Shown piece after piece: positions 23,201 to 34,920 of a stretch of DNA of 64,000 nt. Position 1 is the stretch's first letter. Each line of letters starts with the position of its first letter. The position numbers and the translations under genes were made by a program. Source of the DNA: Plenodomus lindquistii (lineage: Eukaryota > Ascomycota > Dothideomycetes > Pleosporales > Leptosphaeriaceae). A model generated the notes under the pieces. The model made no database searches. It had not been told where the DNA came from and was given only the letters and a program-made list of their open reading frames with translations. The DNA lies in contig JANUWI010000010.1 of NCBI GenBank assembly GCA_025504975.1, positions 248,001 to 312,000 on the forward strand. Direction: 5' to 3'.

Positions 23201-26200
23201 AGATCCATGAGGGCATTGCAAAGACTTGGAGGCAGTTGGCGACCATGAAGCAATACGCAACATGCCCTGTTGGACATGACGCTTACACGATATTGTGTAC
23301 ATCCATACAGAGCCCTACCGGACTCCAATACAGCCTTGCCAACAGAACAGACTGGTTTCACTACTCGAGCATTCGCTGGTGTATCTATTTTGGTCAACTC
23401 CGCCCTGGACAGTTCCTCGTCTCTCTGTAAAGCGGGTACTTCAAGTACTGACTAAATCATGCCAATATGTGGTGCACAATTAGGGTCAAGATTTGACTCT
23501 ATCTTTGCCGAGCGTTTCAGACACGACACACACGCTCTTCCCTGGTTTAGCTAGTGGAAACGTCCCTCGGTATCAATACGCAAGTTGGAATCTAAAACTA
23601 ATAGACCGTCTGCTAGTCCTCGCATGCAATGAACCACACGGATACATTCGACCGAACTCGTGGGTACCTGATGGCTCTATATGTTTGGCAGTTGTACTTG
23701 TGGATGACGGCTTCGCTACTTGACGCGTACAGGCTTGCTATACCATCTTCTCAGCAGCGTCTGACTGGATTTTAGATGTCTAGACCGCTAACATTGCCGC
23801 ACACGTCTTCTACATATGTTGAAGCCCAGAAGACCAACGAGTCGTCAGCACGCATCGCGCGCATGCGTGCGACATGGTTGAGCATTACTTGTTAGACTTG
23901 GATTCCCAGCAAGTGGACAGTGGTACGTACTATAGATCATCCCTGTATATGTTTAGTGTCTCGTCTCAAACATGTTCAAAACCGTGCATGAAGCTAGCCG
24001 AGCGTTCTGTGGCAGTCTTGCGAAACGCACCGTGTGCGCGGACTCTGTTCCGGCGTTATCCTGCAGCGCCACAACCGAGCGCATTTGTGGTATAAAGCCC
24101 CACAACCGCTTACCTTGGAGATAAGGTTCTGCTTGTTGAACGGTGCGCCGATGCTCTTATCGAATCAGTTTCAGGCCAAGATATTGGGGCTGTCGCGACA
24201 CGCTGAGCTGAGATCGAGACAGGGCACAACTGTTAATCCGTGTGTGGCGGCTTACTGGCCTGAGTTGGCTATGCTCGCAGATTTCGCATTGCGGGAACTC
24301 TAGCTGCCAGATACCCCAATTTGCTGCCCCATTGCTCGTGTTCGCTGAGTCCATCACCATGGCCAATTGAACGGCATGTATGCTGATCGTGTTTAGCACC
24401 TCTCCTATACATGTACCTCAGAGGCAGATCGCGCTTAAAGGCCCCACCAGCGACGATCACTGCTGCTTCAAGCTGACATGGCAATTCACTTTTCACGCCC
24501 CCCCTCCCCCCACTCAGGATGGAGTTTTCTTTGGCGCGCCAGCCACCCTAGCATGTACAGTAGCAGGCTTCCGTGTCGCCAGATCATGACACCATCCTCT
24601 CTCCAAGCACCTGGTGCATCACCCTCCTTCCCAGCGCCGACTTGCCGACTTGCCGACACACTGTGAGACGGCCACACCCAGTGTCAGGGTAATGGGCGAG
24701 CCTAGTAGCGGGGTTCGGCGCGTGTGCAGCAACCCCAGAATTTGGGCCTCAGGCAGCAGCCGTGAAATTGCTACGACATCTCCGGCATCTTGGAATTGGT
24801 ACTGTAGTTCCGCCGGCAGATCCTCGGGCTTCCAGTCACCCGCGTGGGTCTTTGTCCATTGCAGTCATGGAACAATCCATCGCCCCAAATGGGGAGGGAG
24901 GCGGTGAAATTGTTTGTGTTTGTAGGTGTACACAGTACAGTATGCGCTGGAACGTTCACCGGCAGCTGAAATCGGGCTTGGAATCATCAAACGTGCACTT
25001 AGACGAGCGATTGGGTATAAGATTCGGACTTGATACTGATTCTGTGCAGTTGCTCCAGTTGTCGTGCATGTTGCCCACATGGTTGGAGGACCGACTACGG
25101 GCCGATGGCTGGTTCAGGAACAAAACACTACTCCCGGGGATAGACTTGCAAGCGCTATGATCTTTACTGTGTACGGTGACGAGACTTTCCGGGCTGCGAA
25201 CCGGACCAAGCGTGCTCTCCACATTCCGCATAACAACCAAATGTGGAGTATACACAGTACCTATGGTAGCAATGGCGTAGTAGCACCACCACCGTCTATC
25301 TTGAACTGAAACTATCTAGGTGCGAGACGGGGCTATTCGCCCGGATTCTCCCCAAGCTATACTTTCGGATCTGGCGCAACGTGCTTTTTCCCCCTCTCGT
25401 CGGGGTCGTCGCGGAGCTACATTCCCATGTGCTTGGAACGCACGCATCAATACTCGCGAGGTCGATTATGCAAGAGTCACGCCACAGCTATGTCCTTCCA
25501 GATCGCAACCCACTTTGATATCCCAACGATCCTCGACCCTTGACCCTCAGCAGCCCTGTCGAAAACATTATCCCTTCTCAACCACTCACAGCCCTTCATT
25601 TTTAGAATTTGCGAGTCAGCATGCTCGATTTCTAATATTCATGTAGGTGAGACGCGTCGCGTGAGTCTGATCTTCACCGAAACGCTATTCTTTGGACTAG
25701 TCTGAGGCGGACATCTCCACTGACAGGACCACAAGTCGCGGCTATTTATCACCGACCGTGGGGTGGAAACGTCTTGTTGAGCAACACGGCCATCGGCCAG
25801 ATTACTGATTGACGACGACGAAAAGTCATGGAATGATGTTTATTGCTGACGGCGAATAATTATACAATACCCACGATCGCTGTGGCTCCGGTCCGACTTT
25901 AGTTACAGTACAGTGAAGACAAGAAACCGACATTAACTTAGTGATCAATGATGGAATGTATGCCTATATGACCCCTGGTCAACGATAGTGTCCAGATGTT
26001 GAGCGCGATGCGCGTTCCTTGTCTTCCACGTGGAGAAACACCGATCAATAATAGTCTATCTGCATGTGGTCAAGAGGGGCTGTGCCGTGCTCTCTTGCCT
26101 AGCCGCCTCTCATCCGAGTGTCGCACTTCTCGGATGACTCTTAATGGTCTGGCAGAGGTCACCGTCAGAGGCGATCTTGTACCACTATACCCACACGTCC

Positions 26201-26931
26201 TTTGGAGTCAAGATGGGAGGGGCGCGCTGTACCAGGTCTTCATACCTCTCGACGCCACCGAGACACACGTCATGCCCCAAAGGTCCCCAATTGAACTCCC
26301 ATCTGTCTACTGCTATTCTACCCACTGCCGGGACAACAACTGCATTGGTGTCGCTGTCGTTCTATTCGAGTACAGCTCTTCCCTGCCATGAGAAGCTCAC
26401 AGTTTGTGGAAAATATGCATGATCGGTCTGAACTGGATACTTCCCATCTACACCAACTGGGACACGGGAACTGGGCGCATGCGTATCCATAAGACGTACA
26501 AGTACACCGCCCTGTACGCGAAGATGCAGTGCGGCTGATGTTGCGGCAGAGCATTCAAAGGCAGTGGGGGGTTGAAGTGGTGAAGAAGATTCAGGTCTTA
26601 CGTTCATGTGTTATGGTAGAGGGTGGAAAGTACACGCATCTTATAGACGTGTTACAACTAAAGAGTCCCCATCTATCTCACCTCGACAGCAGCACGCTTA
26701 TGTCTACACATGAGTCAGGAAATGACAAAAGCACGTAGATATTATAACATAGGATATCTACTACTCCTGGAGAACACATGTGTATCCAAGGACTTCTTGT
26801 TGAACTTTCAGTGTGTTGTGCTAGCGCTATATCAGTTTCATTATCATTAACCTCCCATCTCCTCATTTGTTGTCTATCATGTCCGCCTCCCAAACACATG
26901 CCCACGCATCATCACCCACCACTAAACCAGC
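20251..26931. other. 6.7-kb gene-free spacer
   Basis: No gene could be supported on either strand; open frames stay below about 135 codons and lack motifs or splice structure. Composition is normal, so this is not an obvious RIP block. Around 21280-21600 the words TACTCTA/TAGAGTA and GTAC recur many times, and CTGGCTC is tandemly repeated three times near 22275-22295. Promoters of flanking genes and non-coding transcripts could lie here. Confidence 0.5.
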
Positions 26932-29373
26932 CTACGTCTTCAGAATATTAGCAGCAACAAGTATAGCAGCCGCCGTCTTGCCAATCCACTCCTGCGCAAG
27001 CTCCTCATCCTCATCAAACGTCACGCTTTCCGTAATACCCGGGAACGTAACAGGTGCGTAGCCAGTGTCGCGGCCTGGAGCGAAGATCGTATGTTGGTAA
27101 AACTCCCTCGTCGGCAGACCACCCTGGGACGTGAACCCCCTCGAGAAATCCCTGGCTTTGTGATTTTGCACAGTGATCAGGTCTGCGTCATCGGATGTAA
27201 TGGCTTCTTCGCGGAGTGCGTCGAACTCAGCGGCGGAAATAGCGAATGCATCGATTGCGGATGTAAGGGGCGAGAGGTCGAGTGTAAAGTTTGAAGAGGC
27301 GAGAGTGTTGTCTAGTACGGCGAGGTATTTCTTCAACTCAGGGACGTAGGTGGAGGGGGAAAGGGGAAGGACAGGGTCGGAGACCATGTGGTAGAGGAGG
27401 AGGGTGAGGTATTGGCCCATTGCTTTGTGTGTGTGGAAGCCGGGGTCGCCAAAGGTGGCCTTGGTGGTTGTCAGTCTGATTTGTGGGCTTTAGATGAGTG
27501 GATGAGGAGACATACCATCCAGTGATAGGAATCGTAGTTTGAGTGGTAGGGATAGACAGGGTCGTTTGGACCCCCGCCGGCGCCCATGTCGATGGATGCG
27601 ACACCTAAGTTTGGGGTCAGTCCTTGGCTTCATACTGACAAGCTCAGGGTTGCCTTACCGCGGTGTAGGAAAGCGGTGTAATCACTACCGCTGCCGAGAA
27701 CGCCAGGCTCCCCACCCTCGTGCTTCCACACATCGTAAAGAGTGAGATCAGTAGCGTTGCGGTATGGGTACACAATCTTCTTCATCAACGCCTGGCTGAT
27801 ATCATGAAGATCAGGCGTAGCGGAGATGTCAGGAATAGGCCCAGACACTGCTACATCAATGTTGAGGTAGGAGACAACGGCGTTCTTGATCCACGGAATG
27901 TACTCCTCCATCCACTCGGTACTGCCTCGAATTAGCAAAGCAATTGTTCGAGTGCTGTGGGGATTTCTATTACCTTCCAACCAGACCGTACTCCTCGGCA
28001 TCCCAGCTGCAAAGAACGATAGTGCGAGCTGGCTTCCAGCCGGTCTCTGCCAATTTGCCAAACGCCTTTGCCAATTCGATGAGCACAGCAGAGCCAGAGT
28101 TGGGGTCCGCAGCACCACCGATGATCCAGGCATCTCGGTGATTACCTACAATGACGACCTCGTCGTCGAGTGTTCCATTGATGATTCCAACAGCGTTCCA
28201 GATGGTACCATACGTGTCATTCATGACATTGCTTAGGGAAAGAGTCGCGCCAGAACCAGCTCCTGTACTGTAAGTAACGCCTGGAATGGCACCAACCCAG
28301 CCTGTGCGGTTGACTAATGTGCCGTTGGTACCGAAGCCGTTGAGAGCCTGGAGGATTGGCTGAGCCTCAATCCAAGAAATGGGAAGGGATGGAATGCCCG
28401 GGAGGATCTCGCTGCGGTCTGCACGCGGCGAGTCTGGCTTAGAGACGTAGCCGGGAGTAGTTGGGTCACCCGGATATGTGCTCAAGAATTGCACGGAACC
28501 TCGCTGGATTGTGGATGGGTTACGAGCAGGGCCGTTTGGGTACGGAACGACGCCCTTTGCCTCGGTCATGTTACCGTCATCACCAGGGTCAGTGAAGATG
28601 ACGGTTCCAATCATGCCATGTTCCTGTGCGTTCTTGACCTTGAGACCACGGAATGGACCACCGTACTTGGCCAGGGCAATCTTGCCCTCGAGCTCGACAC
28701 CGAGCGCAGTCAAGCGTTCAAAGTCGACCTGCTGACCTCGCCCAACGTACACGTATTCCGCAGATGCGTTGCCGGTGAACGAGTAGCCGTGGAAGCTCCT
28801 AATGGCATTGGGATAACTCGTCGTCTCGTCTTCTTCGAGCACATCTTCCCTTAGAGTGGGAGTGAAAGTGCTGCCGTTGGGATATGTGAGAACTAAAGAG
28901 TTTGAGATTGGATAGTTTAGAAAGACATCTGGGGGGGTTGTCAGCTACGAGGAATCTTGTGCGTATCGATTCTCTTCTTTTGCTGTGAAGAAGCGGTTCC
29001 CATATGGTAAGGGCGCATACAGTACTGGTCAAGTCTCGAGTTGAAGCCGTACTCGGACCACTTGTCAGCAGTCCACTGAGCCATTGACTCGTTCCTGCCG
29101 GCAATATGATCTCCATGGGCTGTGCAAGATTAGTCACGGATGGGCCAAAGTGAAGGCTTGGGCTAAAGTACTATAGTAATACGACCAAGTCGCAATTGAG
29201 GTGTTGTCAAAAGAGTCTAATAAAATCCGCTCATTCGCATCCAAGACTGGAGGAAAAGTGGTATTAGTCTCCTGTCGCTTCACATGTTGATGAGGATGGT
29301 GTTGAAAGGCACGCTCTCTTTGACAAGCCTGAGCGCCAATGGCAGCCAGAAGAAGGAGTGCATTCCTCATCAT
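26932..29373 (-). CDS. Secreted M28 metallopeptidase (glutamate carboxypeptidase II-like)
   Basis: Exons 29172-29373, 29021-29119, 27974-28928, 27659-27921, 27516-27604 and 26932-27459 join in frame to 711 residues. The N-terminus MMRNALLLLAAIGAQA is a signal peptide, and many N-X-S/T sites follow, so the product is secretory or vacuolar. A PA-like insert (about residues 150-290) precedes the peptidase domain. That domain holds VGNHRDAWIIGGAADPNSGS (His and Asp zinc ligands), CSWDAEEYGLVGS (Glu-Glu) and PYHSNYDSYHW (last His ligand). The C-terminal 170 residues fit a transferrin-receptor-like dimerisation domain. Order and length match fungal homologues of glutamate carboxypeptidase II, which remove C-terminal acidic residues; substrate is inferred. 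The gene is divergent from the GAS2-domain gene. Confidence 0.92.
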
Positions 29374-30083
29374 GGTGAATCGAGTGTATTGCAGCTCTGG
29401 TACAGCAGTACGACAGCAGAGATGGGTACATGTCACTTAAGTAGTCTAGTCTAGGTGGGCGTCAAGCGCAGCGGTTTTGGGAAAAGATGACATGATCAGG
29501 GCTCTCGCGGAATGAATCGCTATCGAAGCCGATAAGTCGTCATGTTCCCTGCTCCCAGTTTCCGGCTATGGTAAGTCGTGTAAGCATGCAGTGGGTGGTT
29601 CGGTCGTGTGCAGGCAGGTGGCTAACGCGGTCAGGAAGGTGAGTGGTGTTGAAGAGCGGTAATGTACTTGGCGAGCAGCGATGACGATGCAAGTGTGGGG
29701 TAGCTCTGCACCGTTTTGTCAAAGACGTGCGTGTGCGACGGTTATTGTACTCTGGTTTGCAGGGCAGAGCAGAGTAGAAGCTGATGGAAACGCAGGTTGT
29801 ACTTTGGGTTGCATTGGTATTGTGGTGATGAAGAAAGCATGGACCAGAGTTCCGGCAGCATGGGGCAGCATGGCTGGCTGGGCGGGCTGAAATGCTGGGG
29901 GCGGCGACAGTTGGGTCAGGACACAACAACGACCGCTGCAGGCAGCGACGCCATCCAGCCATCCATGACACTACCAACTACCAATCTCGACAGCAGAACA
30001 GTAGTCGTAGTCGTAGTAATACTAGTAGTAGAGAGGGTCGTCTTTTCGAATCCACGGTGATAGCCACCGCCGCCGCCACCGCC
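29374..30083. promoter_or_regulatory. Divergent promoter region
   Basis: About 700 bases separate the start codons of the M28 peptidase (minus) and the GAS2-domain gene (plus), so both promoters must lie here. A GTAGTC/TAGTAG trinucleotide run sits at 30001-30032. No clean TATA box was found for either side. The reading frame of the plus gene stays open back to 29892, so its start could be further upstream. Confidence 0.45.
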
Positions 30084-33000
30084 ATGGCCATGAAGACGAC
30101 GTTGTTTGCTTCGCCGCTCTGCCTGGCACCGCCCATGGAACCACCACGAGCGCCCTCGCCCTCGCCCTCGCCCTCGCCCTCGCCCTCGCCGACAATGTCG
30201 CCCGGCGGCCGAAGAGGGCGCGCCCACACCTACGCCCACAGCTGCGCCCATGGCAGCGCCGACGAGGCCCGCCTGCGTGACTTGTCGCCCGAAACCACCC
30301 TGCGCGCCTTCACCCACACACCCGTGCCCTTTGACACGACCCGGGACGAGTACAAAATCTTTGCCTGCATCGACGCCCTCACCGCCGCCGAGCGAGACTT
30401 GGGCGTGCGCGTTGCCCGGGCGGCCCAGCGGCTCAAGAGCTGGTGCGCCGAGATTGAGCAGTGGGCGTGGCCGGGCAGCTTCGAGCCCCCCAGCGCGCAA
30501 TATCGCGAGCAGCGGCGCAGGAGCATCGAGGCGCGCATCCACGAGCATGTCGCCCACCCCGCCGCCGCCACGCTGCCCCCGCTCGAGTACTGGGGCTCGC
30601 TGCTGTCGGTCGAGGTGGAGCAGCACGAAGCGCGCCTCGACGACATTGACGACGAGATGCTCCGCCTCGACGTCGAGGAGCTCAAGGAGCACGTCCTGGA
30701 CATGCACCCCGCCACCAAGTCGCGCCCCGCCTCGGCCGGCCTGGACGCCGTTCGCCACGCCTACACGCCCATGGACGACTTCTCCTTCCTCATCACACAG
30801 ACGCTCCTTTCCGCACTGCCCCACCACGCCCAGCTCAAGGACCGCCTGAACACGTGGACCGCCCGCGTCTCCATTCTGCGCGCCGCGCCCCGCTTTGTCG
30901 CCCAACTCGACACGGCCAAACAGGCCCTGCAGCTGGCCTGGGACGCCATCGAGCCGCCCGCCGACGACTCGGACCACGCCTTTGCAGAGTGGAAAGATGC
31001 CGTCGACACCATCTCTAGGGTCCTCCAAGCAAAGGTCTCGCATCTTGGCCAGCGCCTCGACAGGATGCTCGACACACTCGAGGGCCGCCAGGATTGTCTG
31101 CCAGACTCATGGATAGACACTTTCGAGGAGACCGAAACAGAGTTTGGGGCGTGGGCACATGAGTCGAGAAGAAGAGTCATCGAATGGGATGTGAGAAGAC
31201 GAGAGATAAAAGGCTCCAGAGCACAACGCGACCGCATTGCCGAGCAGCCCGTACCGCATTCCAACGTCCCTGTAGCAACTCCACCACAAGCAAAATCCGC
31301 CCCACTGTCCACGTCGAGCCCAATGACACCTCAGTCACAGCTGCGGTCAGCTCCAAACATCTTGTTGAACCCCGTGACGAGCCCCAAGAGCTTTCCAAAG
31401 GCTCAAGAGACTTCTGAAGCGACTGGAGCCTCAACGGTCCCTCAAACATCTCACGAGCCCTTGGGCCTGGGTGGCTACTTTGTTCAATCCAATCAGGAGA
31501 GTATCGACGGTTCAAGAGATGTTGTGCAGACAAACACCAGTGGAACCGCCATCACAAAGACGTCTGGCTCGCCTGCAGTCTGCGCCGGACCTCGCCAACC
31601 AAACACACCTGGATCACCCTTACGCAACGAGTTCTCCATGGAAGAGGCGACCAAGTTACAGAACGTCCGCGAATCGAACCAGGTCATATTCAATGCCGGA
31701 CAGGTGCCCCGTATCGCCTTGGACTCTGCAAGCTCTCCATCCATCATGCACTCGCCCACAACAAGCTCCAACGCTCCCCTACATAGACTCAATTCTAACC
31801 CAGATCTACTCAATATCGACAATGAATCAGACTTTGAAGAGGGTGATACAGTGGTACATTACGAAACAGAAGACAGCCCAGTATATGCTGCTCCACTCCA
31901 ATCATCTACCGACGTGTCCCCAGGAACCCGGAATGAGCGCTACGACAACTCGCCCGGTACCCTACCAAGTCGCCCTGCACCTCTTGCCTTGTCCAACTCC
32001 TCAATCATGACGTCGACAGACGGTGATGATAGTACATTATTCGACCCGCCACAGACACCACGATCGCGGACCGGTAGCGTTGGCTCGCTGTCGTCAGAGC
32101 TGTCCTTTGACTCGGGTTCTCCAGGCAACGGTGAAGAGTCGCCGTCAATGCGAACTGCTGCCATTCGTGCTAGCCGAGGCCCTCGCCCAGAGCTGAATGC
32201 AGCCATGTCGAAGCGCCGGACGGCCAAGATGATCGCTGACGACGCCATGCCTAACACTCCATGGCCACCTACAAGCTTCGCTCAAAAGCCTGCGACTAGT
32301 GCCGAGGAATTGGAGAGGAAGATCTCTGACATTCTGACTACAATTCCAGCTCACATTCGTCTTACATCTGGCCCTGGTGCCGACGCTCCCGAAGTCAAGC
32401 CAACACGCGGTCTCAAGGCCAATGGGAGCAGACAGTTCCTCCGTGCAAAGCGATCAGTGAGCGGACTAAAGTCCCCAGAGCTCACCTTGTCGCCCGCCAA
32501 GAACGACGAGACTACCCATACCATCACCGGACGGAGGTCTGCAGCTAATCTGAGAGCCGACAATGACATCAAACTATACCATCTTACCCAACCTGGCAAA
32601 GAACAACCCGTAAAGCTCTTCATACGTCGCGTCGGCGAGAATGGTGAGCGGGTCATGGTTCGCGTGGGAGGTGGCTGGGCCGACTTGGGCGAATACTTAC
32701 GCCAATATGCTGAACACCATGGGCGTCGCACAGCCAGCGACGGCAAATTTGAGATCTTGGGGCTTGAAGTCAAAAATCCAGATAGTTCTCCGGCTCGCCC
32801 TGATACCGCCACAAGCAGACCTGGCAGAGGTTTCAGCCTTGGTGGTGGCACAGCCCCCAGCCCGCTCTCCACGCCCATCAAGTCCTCCGAAATGGGCTTC
32901 GCGAACAATGAGGCGCCACCCCGCCTATCGAGTTTCTCATCAACACCGGGTACTGGAGAAGAGGCCTCCGTTCCATCTACGAATTCGTCCCAACGCTCGT

Positions 33001-33308
33001 GGCAGGGTAACGAAGTTGGGCTCGCAGGCCCCAAGTCCAAGAAGCTCGACCTCAGTGGACAGAAATTGGAGTGGATCGAAGGCATGATGAAGCAAGCTCG
33101 CACAGTTAGTGGAAGCATCATCACAGCAGCCAATACGCCATTACAGCGCGATGAGGCGCGTGGAGAGAGCAGGAGTGAGAGTCGCTCAGATAGTAGAGCG
33201 GGTGGTAGAGCTGCAGCGGGTACCAAGAAGCCCGAATTCGGCGATTTAGGCAAGATTGGAGGGACGAAGAGAATCTTCTTGAAAGGAGGGAAACCGATTC
33301 TGGACTAA
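30084..33308 (+). CDS. GAS2 (GAR)-domain microtubule-associated protein, Kar9-like
   Basis: A single long exon of 1074 residues from the ATG at 30084 (context GCCATGGCC); in-frame ATGs at 29892, 30135 and 30195 are alternatives. An (Ser-Pro)n stretch comes first. Residues about 60-380 are helical and acidic (SPETTLRAFTHTP, LPPLEYWGSLLSVEVEQHEA, LRLDVEELKEHVLDM, MDDFSFLITQTLLSAL) and resemble the conserved region of filamentous-fungal Kar9-type cortical proteins. A long Ser/Thr/Pro-rich disordered middle follows. At about 830-885 lies VKLFIRRVGENGERVMVRVG plus GGWADLGEYL, a good GAS2-related domain, which binds microtubules in animal spectraplakins. The tail is basic and Ser-rich. A role in spindle positioning or microtubule attachment is inferred. 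GAS2 call is firm; Kar9 kinship is moderate. Confidence 0.8.
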   Translation: MAMKTTLFASPLCLAPPMEPPRAPSPSPSPSPSPSPTMSPGGRRGRAHTYAHSCAHGSADEARLRDLSPETTLRAFTHTPVPFDTTRDEYKIFACIDALTAAERDLGVRVARAAQRLKSWCAEIEQWAWPGSFEPPSAQYREQRRRSIEARIHEHVAHPAAATLPPLEYWGSLLSVEVEQHEARLDDIDDEMLRLDVEELKEHVLDMHPATKSRPASAGLDAVRHAYTPMDDFSFLITQTLLSALPHHAQLKDRLNTWTARVSILRAAPRFVAQLDTAKQALQLAWDAIEPPADDSDHAFAEWKDAVDTISRVLQAKVSHLGQRLDRMLDTLEGRQDCLPDSWIDTFEETETEFGAWAHESRRRVIEWDVRRREIKGSRAQRDRIAEQPVPHSNVPVATPPQAKSAPLSTSSPMTPQSQLRSAPNILLNPVTSPKSFPKAQETSEATGASTVPQTSHEPLGLGGYFVQSNQESIDGSRDVVQTNTSGTAITKTSGSPAVCAGPRQPNTPGSPLRNEFSMEEATKLQNVRESNQVIFNAGQVPRIALDSASSPSIMHSPTTSSNAPLHRLNSNPDLLNIDNESDFEEGDTVVHYETEDSPVYAAPLQSSTDVSPGTRNERYDNSPGTLPSRPAPLALSNSSIMTSTDGDDSTLFDPPQTPRSRTGSVGSLSSELSFDSGSPGNGEESPSMRTAAIRASRGPRPELNAAMSKRRTAKMIADDAMPNTPWPPTSFAQKPATSAEELERKISDILTTIPAHIRLTSGPGADAPEVKPTRGLKANGSRQFLRAKRSVSGLKSPELTLSPAKNDETTHTITGRRSAANLRADNDIKLYHLTQPGKEQPVKLFIRRVGENGERVMVRVGGGWADLGEYLRQYAEHHGRRTASDGKFEILGLEVKNPDSSPARPDTATSRPGRGFSLGGGTAPSPLSTPIKSSEMGFANNEAPPRLSSFSSTPGTGEEASVPSTNSSQRSWQGNEVGLAGPKSKKLDLSGQKLEWIEGMMKQARTVSGSIITAANTPLQRDEARGESRSESRSDSRAGGRAAAGTKKPEFGDLGKIGGTKRIFLKGGKPILD
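30151..30190 (+). repeat. (CCCTCG)n hexanucleotide repeat within the coding region
   Basis: Near-perfect tandem copies of CGCCCT encode an alternating Ser-Pro run at the N-terminus of the GAS2-domain protein. It is the kind of in-frame repeat that varies in length between strains. Confidence 0.85.
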
Positions 33309-34920
33309 TCGCATAAAAATAGTCGGGGAACGGAGTGCTATAATATGGGAGTGTGGGTGTGCTGGGAATTTTTGAAGGATTGCATATTGATACCCTGGGA
33401 TATTTTTTGGACGGATTTTTCCTTTGTTGTTTGGCTTTTGGGCGCAATTGCATAGGACATAGATAGGTAGCTTCACTGCACGCTATGAGGGCTGGTTAGT
33501 ATATCGGAGGAAAGATAAGTATCTCGTATGCAACGGGATCGCATGAGCCTGCATAAATAGGCACGTCTATATCTCCAATGTTCTGCTAACACGGTTATAC
33601 ATTTATATTCCAGCCATTGGTGTGGAACGTTTGGATTCTGGTCACGAAATTGGCCGTTGGCAGCGTTTAGAGGGTTGCCGTTGGCGATTACGTAGGATGT
33701 CCAGATCCAACGACGCGTTTCCTCGTTACAAACATGTACTGTGCCCTTGCTCTGCCTTCAAAGACTGGCTACCATGGACAATCGAGCAATACAAACGAGA
33801 AGTCTTTCAATATACGGACAACTTTTGTCCCCTGTCCGCTCGCTAGTTTATCCTTTGTAATGTCTAACATTGCCCCAGCATAGCTCCAACAACAATTAAA
33901 TCGCATAATGGCTTGTCACTCCGTGTATGCCCCAGCTCTTTCTATCCCCAATTGCATGTCCATACCGACAAGCACCCCCAACCGAGTCCACGGTGTGTAC
34001 CCCTCCCACATTCACCGCACGTACCTCGGCACCCATGCACCGTCTTACTTGCTCAAGCCCTCCCTCCTTGAGGCCTTGACTGCGCGACCGCGAAGAAAGA
34101 ACAAGATATCAGCCGAGTGATGAGAGTCGGCAGCGAAGAGAGGGTGCGAGGACTTGTCGCGTACCAGGGATGTGCGTTGAGAAGTACCAGAGATTGAAGA
34201 GAGGCGAGGGGGTTTGATGGAGTGCTGGCGAGGTATTTGGTTAGTATACGGAATAGCAGGCCCAAGGGGGAGAGCGGAGGGGCGGGAGACGCAGGTAAGA
34301 AGTTTGGAAGCCTGTGAAGATTCAGAGGCGACACTAACGATACTGAGTTTCTCCCAAAGAAGAGCGGGTTGAAAGAGCGAACTAAGAGGGTGTGGAGAGT
34401 GAGAGAACTGCAAATCGTAGGCTTTGGGAACGGTGGAGGGCGCATGAGCATGTTGGGGCGCGTGAGCATGTGTGAAGCTTGGTCGCAGGGGTGACTGTAA
34501 ACAAGGTTGTAAAGAAGGGGCAGTTGGCTGATTAGCTAAATAGGGATACTAGGATCCTGAGCGCAAGGAAGATAGTGGACAACGTTGGGAAGGATGGGCG
34601 GTTGAACATTTGTGTTCTGCAGACGATGATGGAACAGAGTTGCAATGGATGTCTGATGGTTGTAATTAGATGACGGTGTATCGTTACGTAGGATGGCAAG
34701 GACAAGTCATAGGCATGGTGAATCAAGTACTTAGTACAGAACATGTAATTAGAGACTGTCGTGCTAAGTGAAACAAACTTCTAAATTATATGCGCAACGC
34801 TAGGATTAGGTACTCTCAGTTATGGAGAATGTCGTAGGTAGGCCACGATTGGCCTCGCTAGTAATAAAGAGAAACCACTGGAAGCTTTGCTATACAGTAG
34901 AGACAGGACGGCCTGGCCAC
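33309..34920. other. Intergenic region between convergent genes
   Basis: The GAS2-domain gene (plus) and the LtrA-type gene (minus) converge here, so this holds both 3' ends. Open frames up to 138 codons (34053-34469, minus) have no family features. No RNA gene was seen. Confidence 0.5.

Noticed and set aside
29916..31043. 375-codon minus-strand open frame opposite the GAS2-domain gene
   Set aside because: Low-complexity Gly/Arg/Val composition caused by the GC-rich sense frame; no family motif.
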